Shown here piece by piece: positions 25,430 to 33,340 of a stretch of DNA of 64,000 nt (the stretch's first letter is position 1; every line of letters starts with the position of its first letter). Made by a program: the position numbers and the translations under genes. Under the pieces are notes generated by a model. It saw nothing but the letters and a program-made list of their open reading frames with translations, did no database searches and was not told where the DNA came from. This DNA is from Psychrobacillus sp. INOP01 (GTDB taxonomy: Bacteria > Bacillota > Bacilli > Bacillales_A > Planococcaceae), in the NCBI RefSeq assembly GCF_018140925.1, contig NZ_CP073315.1, positions 1,674,001-1,738,000 of the forward strand, in the 5' to 3' direction.

Positions 25430-25951
25430 CTAAAATGGTGCGGTCATAAGGAATCCTTCTACTTCCTTAGGATTTCGCAAAATGCATATATCTGTATTTT
25501 TTACATTTCTTAATATGTCGATTGTATGTGGGCGTACATCCTTTGGAAAACGCCATACCCATTTAGCAAATTCTATGTCCATTTTTTCCTTGCAGCCCGG
25601 TGCCATATCCGGACGTGTTTTGCCACGATGGATCCATGCCCTTTTGAAAACTCTGTACGTGCATAATACTCTAGAGAAATCCAAAAGAACAATTAAATCT
25701 GCATAGGATGCTCGCAATTCTAATGTCGAATCAAAATTTCCGTCTATGATCCATTTATCTTTTTCTAGTTCTGCTTGAATTTTTTCACGAAATTCTGGCT
25801 TTGGTGTAGGGACCCACCCCTCATTCCAATAAAGAGCATCTAGATGGATTAAAGGCAAATCCCATTTTTCAGACAATCGTTTGGATAATGTAGATTTACC
25901 TGCACCGCTTGAACCGATGATGAGTATACGTTTATGTTTTAACTGATACAT
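25430..25951 (-). CDS. P-loop small-molecule kinase-like ATPase (FlaR/topology-modulation type)
   Basis: A 173-residue P-loop protein with Walker A IIGSSGAGKSTLSKRLSEK (~11-29), HLDALYWNEGWVPTPKPEF (substrate-side loop), IIDGNFDSTLELRA (~68-81) and LIVLLDFSRVLCTYRVFKR. This matches the shikimate/adenylate-kinase-like group often called topology modulation or FlaR-like proteins; the name is historical and the substrate unknown. GGGGGTAGAGG precedes the ATG. It is preceded by the NiaP gene's terminator, so it has its own promoter. Confidence 0.8.
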   Translation of the reverse strand: MYQLKHKRILIIGSSGAGKSTLSKRLSEKWDLPLIHLDALYWNEGWVPTPKPEFREKIQAELEKDKWIIDGNFDSTLELRASYADLIVLLDFSRVLCTYRVFKRAWIHRGKTRPDMAPGCKEKMDIEFAKWVWRFPKDVRPHTIDILRNVKNTDICILRNPKEVEGFLMTAPF

Positions 25952-26008
25952 CCTCTACCCCCTTTGTTAAGCCATTATTCATTTTACTATGTTTTCACCT
26001 GCTGGCAA

Positions 26009-26040
26009 AACAAAAACCTGCTCCTTTAGGAACAGGTTTT
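26009..26040 (-). terminator. Terminator after niaP
   Basis: AAAACCTGTTCC-TAAA-GGAGCAGGTTTTTG on the minus strand. Confidence 0.85.
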
Positions 26041-26044
26041 GCAA

Positions 26045-27247
26045 CTATTCTAATTCTACTTGTTTTGTTTCTGTACCTAAGAACAGTACCGCAAATACTC
26101 CGATAACGATTGCAATACAGAAGATAGTAAAGATATAGCCAATTTCATAGCCTCTCATTACGAGAGTCCCAACCAACAACGGACCTAAAATCCCCCCTAT
26201 ACGCCCAACAGAGGCGGCCATTCCAGAACCGGTTGCTCGAATGACAGTTGGATATTGCTCTGGGGAGTAAGCGTATAATGCTCCCCATGCACCAAGGTTA
26301 AAGAATGATAAAAGAACTCCTGAAACTATCAATAACGTTGTTGTCTCGGCTGAACCAAAGACGAATGCACTTGCCGCAGTTCCCAATAAATAAGTAACTA
26401 ATACAAATTTACGTCCTGCCTTCTCGATTAACCACGCAGCAGAAAAATATCCCGGTAATTGGGCAATAGTCATGATCAATACGTATTCAAAGCTTTTAAT
26501 AAGAGTGAATCCCTTAATGACCATTACACTTGGTAGCCATAAGAACATTCCATAATAGGAAAACACGACTGTAAACCATACTATCCATAACATTAATGTT
26601 CGCTTCGCATATTTCTTTGACCAAACTTCACTCATGTTTTGCATAATACTTCTGGATTCCGATTTTTTCTCCGTGTATTTAGGGGAATCGGGTAATTTTA
26701 TACGTAAGTAAATTGCATAAAAGGCAGGTAATGCTGTGATTATTAAAGCAACTCTCCAGCCATAATCAGGAATTATAAAATAGGCAATTATTGCGGAAAT
26801 AATCCATCCTGCAGCCCAAAAGCTTTCTAATAGAACAACCACTCTTCCCCGTTCTTTTGCTTCCACACTTTCAGATACTAATGTAGATGCTACTGGAAGC
26901 TCTCCTCCAAGCCCCATTCCTACAAAGAATCGTAAAAGTAAAAATGCAGCAAGAGTTGTCGTTAGTGCGGATAGTCCACTTGCGATAGAGAACATTAGTA
27001 GAGTAATCATAAATATTTTTTTTCGTCCTACTTTATCTGCAAAAACTCCAAATACTAGAGCCCCTACCGCCATCCCAATAGAGTTGACACTACCAATCCA
27101 CCCCATTTGTTCTGGAGATAAATTCCAATCCACAGCCAAGGCTGCAATTACAAATGATAGAATTCCAACGTCCATTGCATCGAACATCCATGCAAGCCCT
27201 GCTATTCCTAGTAGTTTATTTTTAGATATCTTTTTTTGTTCTTTCAT
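26045..27247 (-). CDS. niaP: Niacin permease NiaP (major facilitator)
   Basis: A 400-residue twelve-helix MFS transporter, the same length as B. subtilis NiaP (YceI) and nearly superimposable: LGIAGLAWMFDAMDVGILSF, GMGLGGELPVASTLVSES, SYYGMFLWLPSVMV, QLPGYFSAAWLIEKAGRK and FFNLGAWGALYAYSPEQYP. It should import nicotinate or nicotinamide for NAD synthesis. ATG 27247 is chosen over the GTG at 27262 because it aligns with the family N-terminus, with GGAGTG 12 nt upstream. The promoter carries a 16-bp inverted repeat that may bind NiaR. Confidence 0.93.
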   Translation of the reverse strand: MKEQKKISKNKLLGIAGLAWMFDAMDVGILSFVIAALAVDWNLSPEQMGWIGSVNSIGMAVGALVFGVFADKVGRKKIFMITLLMFSIASGLSALTTTLAAFLLLRFFVGMGLGGELPVASTLVSESVEAKERGRVVVLLESFWAAGWIISAIIAYFIIPDYGWRVALIITALPAFYAIYLRIKLPDSPKYTEKKSESRSIMQNMSEVWSKKYAKRTLMLWIVWFTVVFSYYGMFLWLPSVMVIKGFTLIKSFEYVLIMTIAQLPGYFSAAWLIEKAGRKFVLVTYLLGTAASAFVFGSAETTTLLIVSGVLLSFFNLGAWGALYAYSPEQYPTVIRATGSGMAASVGRIGGILGPLLVGTLVMRGYEIGYIFTIFCIAIVIGVFAVLFLGTETKQVELE

Positions 27248-27268
27248 AGCTCTGCATTTCACTCCTGT

Positions 27269-27331
27269 CTTTACACCTGTAAAGTTTTTAGTTTACTTGT
27301 TTAGTATACGCATGGAACATCAAAGTTACAA
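27269..27331 (-). promoter_or_regulatory. niaP promoter and putative NiaR operator
   Basis: TTGTAA (27331-27326) and TATACT (27308-27303) are spaced 17 nt on the minus strand. About 20 nt downstream lies CTTTACACCTGTAAAG (27269-27284), a 7-2-7 inverted repeat. Its position suits a repressor and the sequence resembles NiaR sites as I recall them. Confidence 0.55.
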
Positions 27332-27344
27332 TATAAATTTTATC

Positions 27345-27373
27345 TTGTTTTTTGCACTTTATTAGAGTAAAAT
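27345..27373 (+). promoter_or_regulatory. Putative thrCB promoter
   Basis: TTGTTT (27345-27350) and TAAAAT (27368-27373), 17 nt apart, 57 nt before the thrC start. No T-box or other leader structure is evident. Confidence 0.5.
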
Positions 27374-27429
27374 GTCCTTTATACAAATACATATGTTTAT
27401 TCAAGGAGAACAGAGAGGCGGAATCCATC

Positions 27430-28488
27430 ATGGCTTGGCAAGGATTAATCGAAGAGTATAAAGAGTTTTTACCAGTAACAGAAAAAACACCTAAATTGAC
27501 TTTACTAGAGGGTAATACGCCTCTAATTAAGCTAGAAAATTTATCAAAAGAATTAGGAATCGAATTATACGTGAAGGTAGAAGGAGCAAATCCTACTGGA
27601 TCATTTAAAGATAGAGGCATGGTTTTTGCGGTTGCAAAGGCAAAAGAAGAAGGTAGCAAAGCAGTTATTTGTGCTTCTACAGGTAACACTTCAGCTGCGG
27701 CAGCTGCTTATGCAGCTCGTGCTGGAATGCGAGCAGTTATTGTTATTCCTGAAGGGAAAGTAGCTGCCGGGAAATTAGCACAGGCATATATGTATGGAGC
27801 AGAAGTCATTCAAATAGAAGGAAACTTTGACGTGGCGCTTGATATGGTCCGTGCAATTAGCGAAACATCTCCTATTACACTAGTGAATTCTGTTAACCCC
27901 TATCGTATTGAAGGACAAAAAACAGCAGCCTTTGAAATTTGCGATGTGTTAGGTACTGCACCTGACTATCTGGCAATACCAGTAGGAAACGCTGGTAATA
28001 TTACTGCTTACTGGAAAGGGTTTAAAGAATATAACGAGAAAAAACAAACAGGTCTACCTCAAATCTTTGGCTTTGAAGCAGAGGGCTCTGCTGCCATCGT
28101 ACAAGGAAAACCTATCGAATTCCCTGAAACAATTGCTACTGCAATTCGTATCGGTAATCCAGCAAGCTGGAAAGGCGCCGAAGCAGCGCGTGATGAGTCT
28201 AATGGTGTTATTGAAGCTGTAACTGATGAAGAAATTATTGAAGCCTATAAACTAATCGCAAGCAGAGAAGGTATCTTCGCAGAACCAGGCTCTTGTGCAT
28301 CTATCGCAGGTCTATTACGTTCAGTAAAAAATGGAAAAATTAAAGCAGGAAGCAAAGTAGTTGCAGTATTAACTGGTAATGGCTTAAAAGATCCACAAAC
28401 TGCTATCGACGTAAAAGTTGCTGAGCCACATAAACTTGAAAGTAATGCACCAGCTCTTAGCGCATTTATAGAGGAGGTGCTAGCGTAA
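27430..28488 (+). CDS. thrC: Threonine synthase
   Basis: A 352-residue PLP enzyme converting O-phosphohomoserine to threonine. It begins [16 protein letters not shown], has the PLP lysine in [11 protein letters not shown] (~58-68), the substrate loop [16 protein letters not shown], the phosphate-binding [11 protein letters not shown], and [12 protein letters not shown]. Length equals B. subtilis ThrC. The ATG at 27430 follows AGAGGCGG; an upstream in-frame stretch lies over the promoter. The thrB start overlaps its stop by one base. The usual hom gene is not next to it; the divergent neighbour is niaP. Confidence 0.96.
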   Translation: MAWQGLIEEYKEFLPVTEKTPKLTLLEGNTPLIKLENLSKELGIELYVKVEGANPTGSFKDRGMVFAVAKAKEEGSKAVICASTGNTSAAAAAYAARAGMRAVIVIPEGKVAAGKLAQAYMYGAEVIQIEGNFDVALDMVRAISETSPITLVNSVNPYRIEGQKTAAFEICDVLGTAPDYLAIPVGNAGNITAYWKGFKEYNEKKQTGLPQIFGFEAEGSAAIVQGKPIEFPETIATAIRIGNPASWKGAEAARDESNGVIEAVTDEEIIEAYKLIASREGIFAEPGSCASIAGLLRSVKNGKIKAGSKVVAVLTGNGLKDPQTAIDVKVAEPHKLESNAPALSAFIEEVLA

Positions 28489-29399
28489 TGGTTTGGTGTA
28501 TATCAATTCCAGCAAGTACAGCGAACCTTGGACCGGGCTTTGATTCCATTGGTATTGCATTAGATAAGTATTTGGAGCTTGAAGTCGAGTTAGGTTCTGA
28601 TTGGGAAATCATTAATTTATCGGGTAATCTTCCCGATATTCCAAACCCACATGATCACTTAATTGTCCAAGCTGCCGAAAAAACTGCTGAGTTACATGGT
28701 TTTTCACTTCCTCCGTGCACAGTGCGAGTGAAGAGTGAAATTCCATTAGCACGAGGGATGGGGAGCAGTGCTTCTGCCATTGTCGCGGGAGTTGAGTTAG
28801 CCAATCAAATCATGGAATTACACTTGACCTCCCAGGACAAATTAAAAGTCGCAACACTTATGGAGGGACATCCTGATAATGCAGCAGCTTCCATTTATGG
28901 AGGCTTTACCATCTCCTCTAATGCAGATAATGGAGAAATAAATGTATTTCATGCCAATCATATCGAGGCATCATTTGTGCTTTTTATCCCAAATTTTGAG
29001 TTAAAAACAGAAAAGGCCAGACAAGTATTACCAGATACCTATACACGTCGAGATGCAGCACAAGCAAGTGCCACTGCAAACTTGTTAACTGCAGCTTTTT
29101 TATCACAAGCATTTGAACAAGCTGGAACTTATATGGAACAGGATTTATTTCACGAGCCATACCGACTCGATTTAATCCCACAAAGTAAAGACATTAAAAT
29201 CGCAGCTAAAAATGCAGGTGCGTATGGAACTTGTATAAGTGGTGCTGGACCTACCCTGCTCTCACTTGTTGAAAAAGGAACAGAAGAGGAATTCATCTCT
29301 AAGTTAAAAGGACAGTTCTCTAATTTCGACCTCGTTGCAGTACCCATGAATAGTACTGGAACCATTGTTTCAGTAAAAGACGCAGAACGCACTCGTTAA
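28488..29399 (+). CDS. thrB: Homoserine kinase
   Basis: A 303-residue GHMP-family kinase that phosphorylates homoserine, producing the substrate of ThrC. Motif 1 is SIPASTANLGPGFDSIGIAL (~5-24), the ATP-binding loop is ARGMGSSASAIVAGVELAN (~87-105), and motif 3 is GTCISGAGPTLLSL (~247-260). AGGAGGTG lies 8-9 nt before the ATG, inside the thrC end, and the genes overlap as TAATG, indicating translational coupling. Confidence 0.96.
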   Translation: MVWCISIPASTANLGPGFDSIGIALDKYLELEVELGSDWEIINLSGNLPDIPNPHDHLIVQAAEKTAELHGFSLPPCTVRVKSEIPLARGMGSSASAIVAGVELANQIMELHLTSQDKLKVATLMEGHPDNAAASIYGGFTISSNADNGEINVFHANHIEASFVLFIPNFELKTEKARQVLPDTYTRRDAAQASATANLLTAAFLSQAFEQAGTYMEQDLFHEPYRLDLIPQSKDIKIAAKNAGAYGTCISGAGPTLLSLVEKGTEEEFISKLKGQFSNFDLVAVPMNSTGTIVSVKDAERTR

Positions 29400-29471
29400 G
29401 CACTTAAGTAGGTATGTACTTATAGAAAGTTTTCTACAGGTTGAAGATTTTATACCTCTTTGATAAATAAT

Positions 29472-29517
29472 AAAAGGCAGTGTTACTCTCTCCTAAGAGA
29501 AGCTACACTGCCTTTTT
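29472..29517. terminator. Bidirectional terminator between thrB and zupT
   Basis: AAAAGGCAGTGT and ACACTGCCTTTTT pair around an inner CTCTC/GAGAG region; T-runs on both strands. Confidence 0.85.
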
Positions 29518-29522
29518 CATCG

Positions 29523-30332
29523 TTAAGCTAATAGAACGAGACTTAGGGCCATTACGAGCATTCCTGCAACGACTCCGTAAATAGATAAATGAGTTTCATC
29601 ATATTTTTTCGCTGCTGGTAGTAATTCATCCAATGAAATAAAGACCATAATTCCCGCTACCGCTGCAAATACTACTCCAAATACCGCTCCATTTAAATAC
29701 GGCATCAGTATTAAATACGCAACGAACGCTCCAACTGGTTCAGCTAAACCAGATAAGAAGGATAATTTAAATGCCTTTTTTCGACTTCCTGTTGCAAAGT
29801 ATATAGGCACTGCTACGGCAATCCCTTCTGGAATATTGTGAATTGCTACCGCAATTGCAATTGCAATTCCTAAATTGGGATCTTGCAAAGCAGATGCAAA
29901 AGTTGCAATTCCTTCAGGAAAGTTATGAATTCCTATAGCAAGAGCTGTGAAAACACCCATTTTCATCAATTTTGTATGCTCTGGGTTACTTAACTTCTCA
30001 TCCATATCCTCTACACTTTTAACTTCATGGGGATTACCAAGAGTAGGTATTAATCGGTCGATTACTGCAATTACAACCATCCCACCGAAGAAACCAACTA
30101 TTGTCATCCAATACCCATTAGTCGCTCCAAGTTCTGCTACAAGAGAATCCTTAGCCTTCACGAAAATTTCTACTAAGGACACGTAAATCATGACACCCGC
30201 TGAAAAACCTAGTGCAACTGATAAAAACTTTGTATTTGTACGAGATGTCAATAAAGATAGCAGACTACCAATCCCTGTTGCAAGACCAGCAAATAATGTA
30301 AGTAACAAAGCAAAAACTACATTTCCATCCAT
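29523..30332 (-). CDS. zupT: ZIP-family metal transporter ZupT
   Basis: A 269-residue protein with eight predicted transmembrane helices, importing zinc and possibly other divalent metals. Helix 4 has the metal motif HNFPEGIATF (~136-145) and helix 5 has HNIPEGIAVAV (~167-177), both diagnostic for the ZupT subgroup. The loop near ~100-122 (HEVKSVEDMDEKL) is acidic and cytoplasmic. It is a single gene with its own promoter; no Zur box was recognised. Confidence 0.93.
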   Translation of the reverse strand: MDGNVVFALLLTLFAGLATGIGSLLSLLTSRTNTKFLSVALGFSAGVMIYVSLVEIFVKAKDSLVAELGATNGYWMTIVGFFGGMVVIAVIDRLIPTLGNPHEVKSVEDMDEKLSNPEHTKLMKMGVFTALAIGIHNFPEGIATFASALQDPNLGIAIAIAVAIHNIPEGIAVAVPIYFATGSRKKAFKLSFLSGLAEPVGAFVAYLILMPYLNGAVFGVVFAAVAGIMVFISLDELLPAAKKYDETHLSIYGVVAGMLVMALSLVLLA

Positions 30333-30663
30333 TGACTCAACTTCTTTCTTTTTAATCGATTTTCATTTATTATACGCAGAATGTTTCCTTTGTGCAACTC
30401 TTTTCAACTAACGAAAACATTATTTTTTACCTATGGTCAATTGGAAAATTTCTTACAAATTAAGAAAGTACCATCCCATTCCTCAATTGTTCCCTAAATG
30501 AACTAGATTTTACCTATGTGTATGCCAATTCAATTTAAAATGCAAACGTCCTCCTATCCCCTTCATAGAAATGAAAAAGCATTGGAAAAAGTGTTTGAGA
30601 CACTAAATCCAATGCTAGAATTATATATATATATTTTATTATTACGTTATTGCCGCTACTCTT
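30333..30663. terminator. Gene-free stretch with terminator of the HmoA-like gene
   Basis: No coding frame is supported here. At 30574-30615 GCATTGGA and TCCAATGC enclose an inner AGTGT/ACACT hairpin and are followed on the minus strand by five T, ending the HmoA-like transcript. The remainder is AT-rich without other clear signals. Confidence 0.65.
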
Positions 30664-30996
30664 CTATTCCACGATAGTGTAACTACCATGCTCCATAGCA
30701 ATTACATATTCAGGCTGTGGTGGTTTTCCACTATGCTCTTTAATTTTCTTTTTATGTCCCGCAATATGCTCCGGACTCTTTTCCCATGCTTTCCAAGCCT
30801 CTTCTGATTCCCAACGAACAATCATTAATACTTCTTCTTCACCGCGACGAACATTTTTCACTAATAACTCACGGCCTATAAAACCTTCACGTTGCTCAAT
30901 TAACGATGGACCTTGATCTGGCTTTTTCTTAAAACGTTCAAGAATTTTATCAGCATTTCCTTCCGTCACTGTCCATTTACGAATTTGTACTAACAT
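30664..30996 (-). CDS. Heme-degrading monooxygenase-like (HmoA/IsdG) ABM-domain protein
   Basis: About 110 residues forming one ferredoxin-like ABM domain. It has the strand LVQIRKWTVTEGNADKILERF, EGFIGRELLVKN, VLMIVRWESEEAWKAWEKS and EHIAGHKKKIKEH, where the histidine-containing helix matches the heme-binding region of HmoA/HmoB/IsdG proteins. The tail (~90-110, PQPEYVIAMEHGSYTIVE) is an extra strand. Function as a heme oxygenase is probable but not certain. ATG 30996 is best (GGAGG 7 nt upstream); 31002 is possible. A decayed fragment of a paralogue lies 2.1 kb away at 33135, beside the iron-siderophore operon. Confidence 0.75.
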   Translation of the reverse strand: MLVQIRKWTVTEGNADKILERFKKKPDQGPSLIEQREGFIGRELLVKNVRRGEEEVLMIVRWESEEAWKAWEKSPEHIAGHKKKIKEHSGKPPQPEYVIAMEHGSYTIVE

Positions 30997-31088
30997 TTCC
31001 ATTCCTCCATTTAATATATATCTGAGTGAAGCTATACTATTTTTAATGCATAGCAGCTTTTCTGGACAGGATTTATACTACTTCTATC

Positions 31089-31448
31089 TTATAAGCTTTC
31101 CGTATCAATTGACTTCTCTTCATTAATAACCTCTTGAGCTGTTTCTTCTACTTCATATAATTCAAATAGCTGTGCAAACTCTTCCATTAGTGTTTCTACT
31201 GCCTTCAATTCACCCACTAAAATTGGATTAATCGACTGTAATTCAGGAGTTTCCAATTGTTTCTTTAATGCATTAGATTTCATATTCATCATATCATAAA
31301 AAGCTAATGCTCTACCTCGTCGGAACGTTTTAGCACCATGTCTTTTCTCTATACCCTCTACTTGTTCTGGTCTTCCTCTGCGTCGTCCTTCGCGATGATG
31401 TTCGTCACGATGACCATGCCTACCTCTAGAATGTGATTCACTTCTCAT
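31089..31448 (-). CDS. Small protein with a His/Arg-rich N-terminus, under a strong palindromic operator
   Basis: A 119-residue protein I do not recognise. Residues ~1-32 are almost all Arg, His, Gly, Glu and Ser (RGRHGHRDEHHREGRRRGRP), which could bind metal or nucleic acid. Residues ~38-105 are helical (FRRGRALAFYDMMNMKSNAL, then NPILVGELKAVETLMEEFAQ), ending in an acidic tail. The ATG at 31448 follows GGAGGCG by 6 nt. The promoter carries a 44-bp inverted repeat. No helix-turn-helix is visible, so the regulator that binds the palindrome is not obviously this protein. Confidence 0.75.
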   Translation of the reverse strand: MRSESHSRGRHGHRDEHHREGRRRGRPEQVEGIEKRHGAKTFRRGRALAFYDMMNMKSNALKKQLETPELQSINPILVGELKAVETLMEEFAQLFELYEVEETAQEVINEEKSIDTESL

Positions 31449-31463
31449 ATCAACGCCTCCTTC

Positions 31464-31517
31464 GTATACGTTTGTATACTTAATTAAAATTGTATACAAA
31501 CGTATACAATTAGTCAA
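31464..31517 (-). promoter_or_regulatory. Promoter with nested 44-bp GTATAC palindrome
   Basis: TTGACT (31517-31512) and TACAAT (31494-31489) are 17 nt apart on the minus strand. GTATACAAACGTATAC (31492-31507) lies in the spacer and its exact complement GTATACGTTTGTATAC (31464-31479) lies just after the -10. Each 16-mer is built of two GTATAC half-sites, so two dimers could bind. The layout is that of a tightly repressed promoter. Confidence 0.75.
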
Positions 31518-31645
31518 TTGATATTATTTGAAACTAGCTTAAAATACAACATTACCGAAACCCTTGAATAGAGGCAGTCATCATTTGGAACAGAGATTAG
31601 CTGCAACTATATAAGATAGATACGACTTCTCGTCTAAAACATCCA

Positions 31646-32305
31646 TTAAAACTTCCTATTCGCTAAATAGTTTCCAATATGCACCCAATCCTGCTCAAGA
31701 AGGTCCCGATTGGATGGTCGATAAAAAACAGATGCAGGATGGTAGGTAGGAATGATTATATAACTCTCAGCAGACCATATAAACCCAGCAGAATCCAGTG
31801 ATTCCAAATGACGTATTTGCCTATGAAGCAATTCTCCATGCAATAATGATACCTTTGCATCTTTTCCTAATAACCTTTGTAAACCTACATTTCCTAACGT
31901 AACAATAATTTGAGGTACAATGTTTTTTAATTCATAATCTAGTATCGGTGCATGTGCAACCACTTCTAATTGAGTAGGAGGGCGATTATACTTTCTTTGT
32001 ATTAACTCTCCATTTCGAGCCTTCTTTTCTCTCCACACATATGGTCGACTACGAACTGCACTTGTCATATATACGTCTTCTCGAGTCAATCCAATACTTT
32101 CTAATGACTTATTTAACTCGTCACCAGCTCTACCGATAAATGGTACTCCTTTTATCGCCTCATTCTCTCCTGGTGCCTCACCTATTAGTAGTATACTTGG
32201 TTTTTTTGGCCCCTTCCCTTTAACAAATCCTTCTACAGGAAATCCTGCTATACGTTCGATCCCTAGTTTAACAAGCTCCTCTGGTATTTCGAACAAGTAT
32301 CTCAC
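31646..32305 (-). CDS. Family 4-like uracil-DNA glycosylase lacking the iron-sulfur cysteines
   Basis: A 219-residue protein of the uracil-DNA glycosylase superfamily: motif A is LIGEAPGENEAIKGVPFIGR (~41-60), followed by AGDELNKSLESIGL, and motif B is PTYHPASVFYRP (~192-203). Family 4 enzymes hold a [4Fe-4S] cluster on four cysteines; this sequence contains no cysteine at all. Where relatives have KCRP and a C-P pair it reads SAVRSRPYVW and AHAPILDYEL, and the N-terminal pair is missing. It may be a cluster-free branch or a relative with changed activity. Start ATG 32305. Transcribed toward the basic-protein gene. Confidence 0.82.
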   Translation of the reverse strand: MRYLFEIPEELVKLGIERIAGFPVEGFVKGKGPKKPSILLIGEAPGENEAIKGVPFIGRAGDELNKSLESIGLTREDVYMTSAVRSRPYVWREKKARNGELIQRKYNRPPTQLEVVAHAPILDYELKNIVPQIIVTLGNVGLQRLLGKDAKVSLLHGELLHRQIRHLESLDSAGFIWSAESYIIIPTYHPASVFYRPSNRDLLEQDWVHIGNYLANRKF

Positions 32306-32311
32306 TCCTCC

Positions 32312-32341
32312 TAAAAAAACCTTTCCAGCAAGGAAAGGTTT
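32312..32341 (-). terminator. Terminator after the PAP2 gene
   Basis: AAAACCTTTCC pairs with GGAAAGGTTTT around a TTGCT loop on the minus strand, followed by T. Confidence 0.85.
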
Positions 32342-32953
32342 TTACTGTGTATACTTTTTAAAAACTCTGTTTCTATATTCATACCACAATGCCACGATTA
32401 CAAACCAAGAATACCCAATCATCCAACCAGCTATTACATCTGAAGCATAATGTCGATGTTCTGCAATACGAGATAGCCCGACCATCATGGTGATTAATAT
32501 GGTGATTATCCAGATTAGAACCTGTTTCAGTCTACTCGACTGATGCTCTGTTAAAAAGTAAGCAATCGTAAACCAACATAAAAGTCCGACCATCGCATGA
32601 CCGGACGGAAAACTAAAGGTTTCTAACTGTTGTGGAACATCCGGACGTTCTCTTTCAACCCATTTTTTGAGCATTTGGTTCAGAACATTTCCAAATCCTA
32701 TGGAAAGTACAACAAAGAGCATTCCCCGGTAGTTTCTGGACCGAAACCACAAATAAATTATTAATATAAGCGTTATAAATACAATAAATTTAGTTTCCCC
32801 TAAGTAATGGAACAATCCAATCACTTTATTATCCCCAAACAACTGGGACATCTGATAGTCGAACTGAGCTATTTCTTTCGAATTGAAATATAATAGCAGG
32901 ACAGCAAATCCTAATAATGTTACTAGGCTAAGTGGATAAAACCATTTCCTCAT
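32342..32953 (-). CDS. PAP2-family membrane phosphatase
   Basis: A 203-residue protein with about six transmembrane helices. The three catalytic motifs are present: KKWVERERP (~98-106), PSGH (~117-120) and SRIAEHRHYASD (~157-168). Such enzymes dephosphorylate undecaprenyl pyrophosphate, phosphatidic acid or phosphatidylglycerol phosphate on the outer face of the membrane; this layout resembles B. subtilis YodM/BcrC-like and PgpB-like members and the substrate cannot be fixed. ATG 32953 follows TAGGAGGG by 8 nt. Confidence 0.85.
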   Translation of the reverse strand: MRKWFYPLSLVTLLGFAVLLLYFNSKEIAQFDYQMSQLFGDNKVIGLFHYLGETKFIVFITLILIIYLWFRSRNYRGMLFVVLSIGFGNVLNQMLKKWVERERPDVPQQLETFSFPSGHAMVGLLCWFTIAYFLTEHQSSRLKQVLIWIITILITMMVGLSRIAEHRHYASDVIAGWMIGYSWFVIVALWYEYRNRVFKKYTQ

Positions 32954-33049
32954 AACAAAAACCCTCCTATCCATTACCCAAATTATATGCTAAAATTTTT
33001 AGGTTGTACAATGAATACAGCGAAAACCAAAACCTCACTTAAGTGAAAA

Positions 33050-33083
33050 AACCTACTTTTCAGTCTGATTGGTAAAGTAGGTT
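33050..33083 (-). terminator. Hairpin downstream of the pseudogene fragment
   Basis: AACCTACTTT and AAAGTAGGTT form a 10-bp stem followed by T on the minus strand (TTTTTTC). It probably ended the transcript of the now decayed heme-monooxygenase-like gene. Confidence 0.55.
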
Positions 33084-33134
33084 GATTCGATTTCTATTAT
33101 AGTCTAGATATTATTTAATCATTCACAAGTAAAG

Positions 33135-33280
33135 CTATTCTATAACCTTATAGTTTGCATGCTCCATTGAAAGAACATATTCTGGCCATTGGTGACTTAC
33201 CGCCATGATTTAATTTTCGATTTATGACCCGCAATATGTTTCGAATTTGGACAAACATTTTCTTCAACCCCCTCAGATGC
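33135..33280 (-). pseudogene. Decayed 3' fragment of an HmoA/IsdG-like gene
   Basis: On the minus strand the translation contains NSKHIAGHKSKIKS in one frame, then after a frameshift QWPEYVLSMEHANYKVIE and a stop. These align in order with EHIAGHKKKIKE and QPEYVIAMEHGSYTIVE of the intact gene at 30664. An in-frame stop follows the first segment and no 5' part of the gene is detectable beyond about 33280. It lies between the PAP2 gene and yclQ. Confidence 0.8.
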
Positions 33281-33290
33281 AAAATAATAA

Positions 33291-33333
33291 AAAGAGCTAC
33301 CCTACTCGTATACACGAATAGGGTAGCTCTTTA
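33291..33333 (-). terminator. Terminator after yclQ
   Basis: AAAGAGCTACCCTA and TAGGGTAGCTCTTT form a 14-bp stem with T on the minus strand. Confidence 0.9.
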
Positions 33334-33340
33334 GTATGGA

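Noticed and set aside
27374-27429. Possible T-box or threonine leader before thrC
   Set aside because: The leader is only about 55 nt, with no stem I, T-box sequence or terminator-antiterminator pair.
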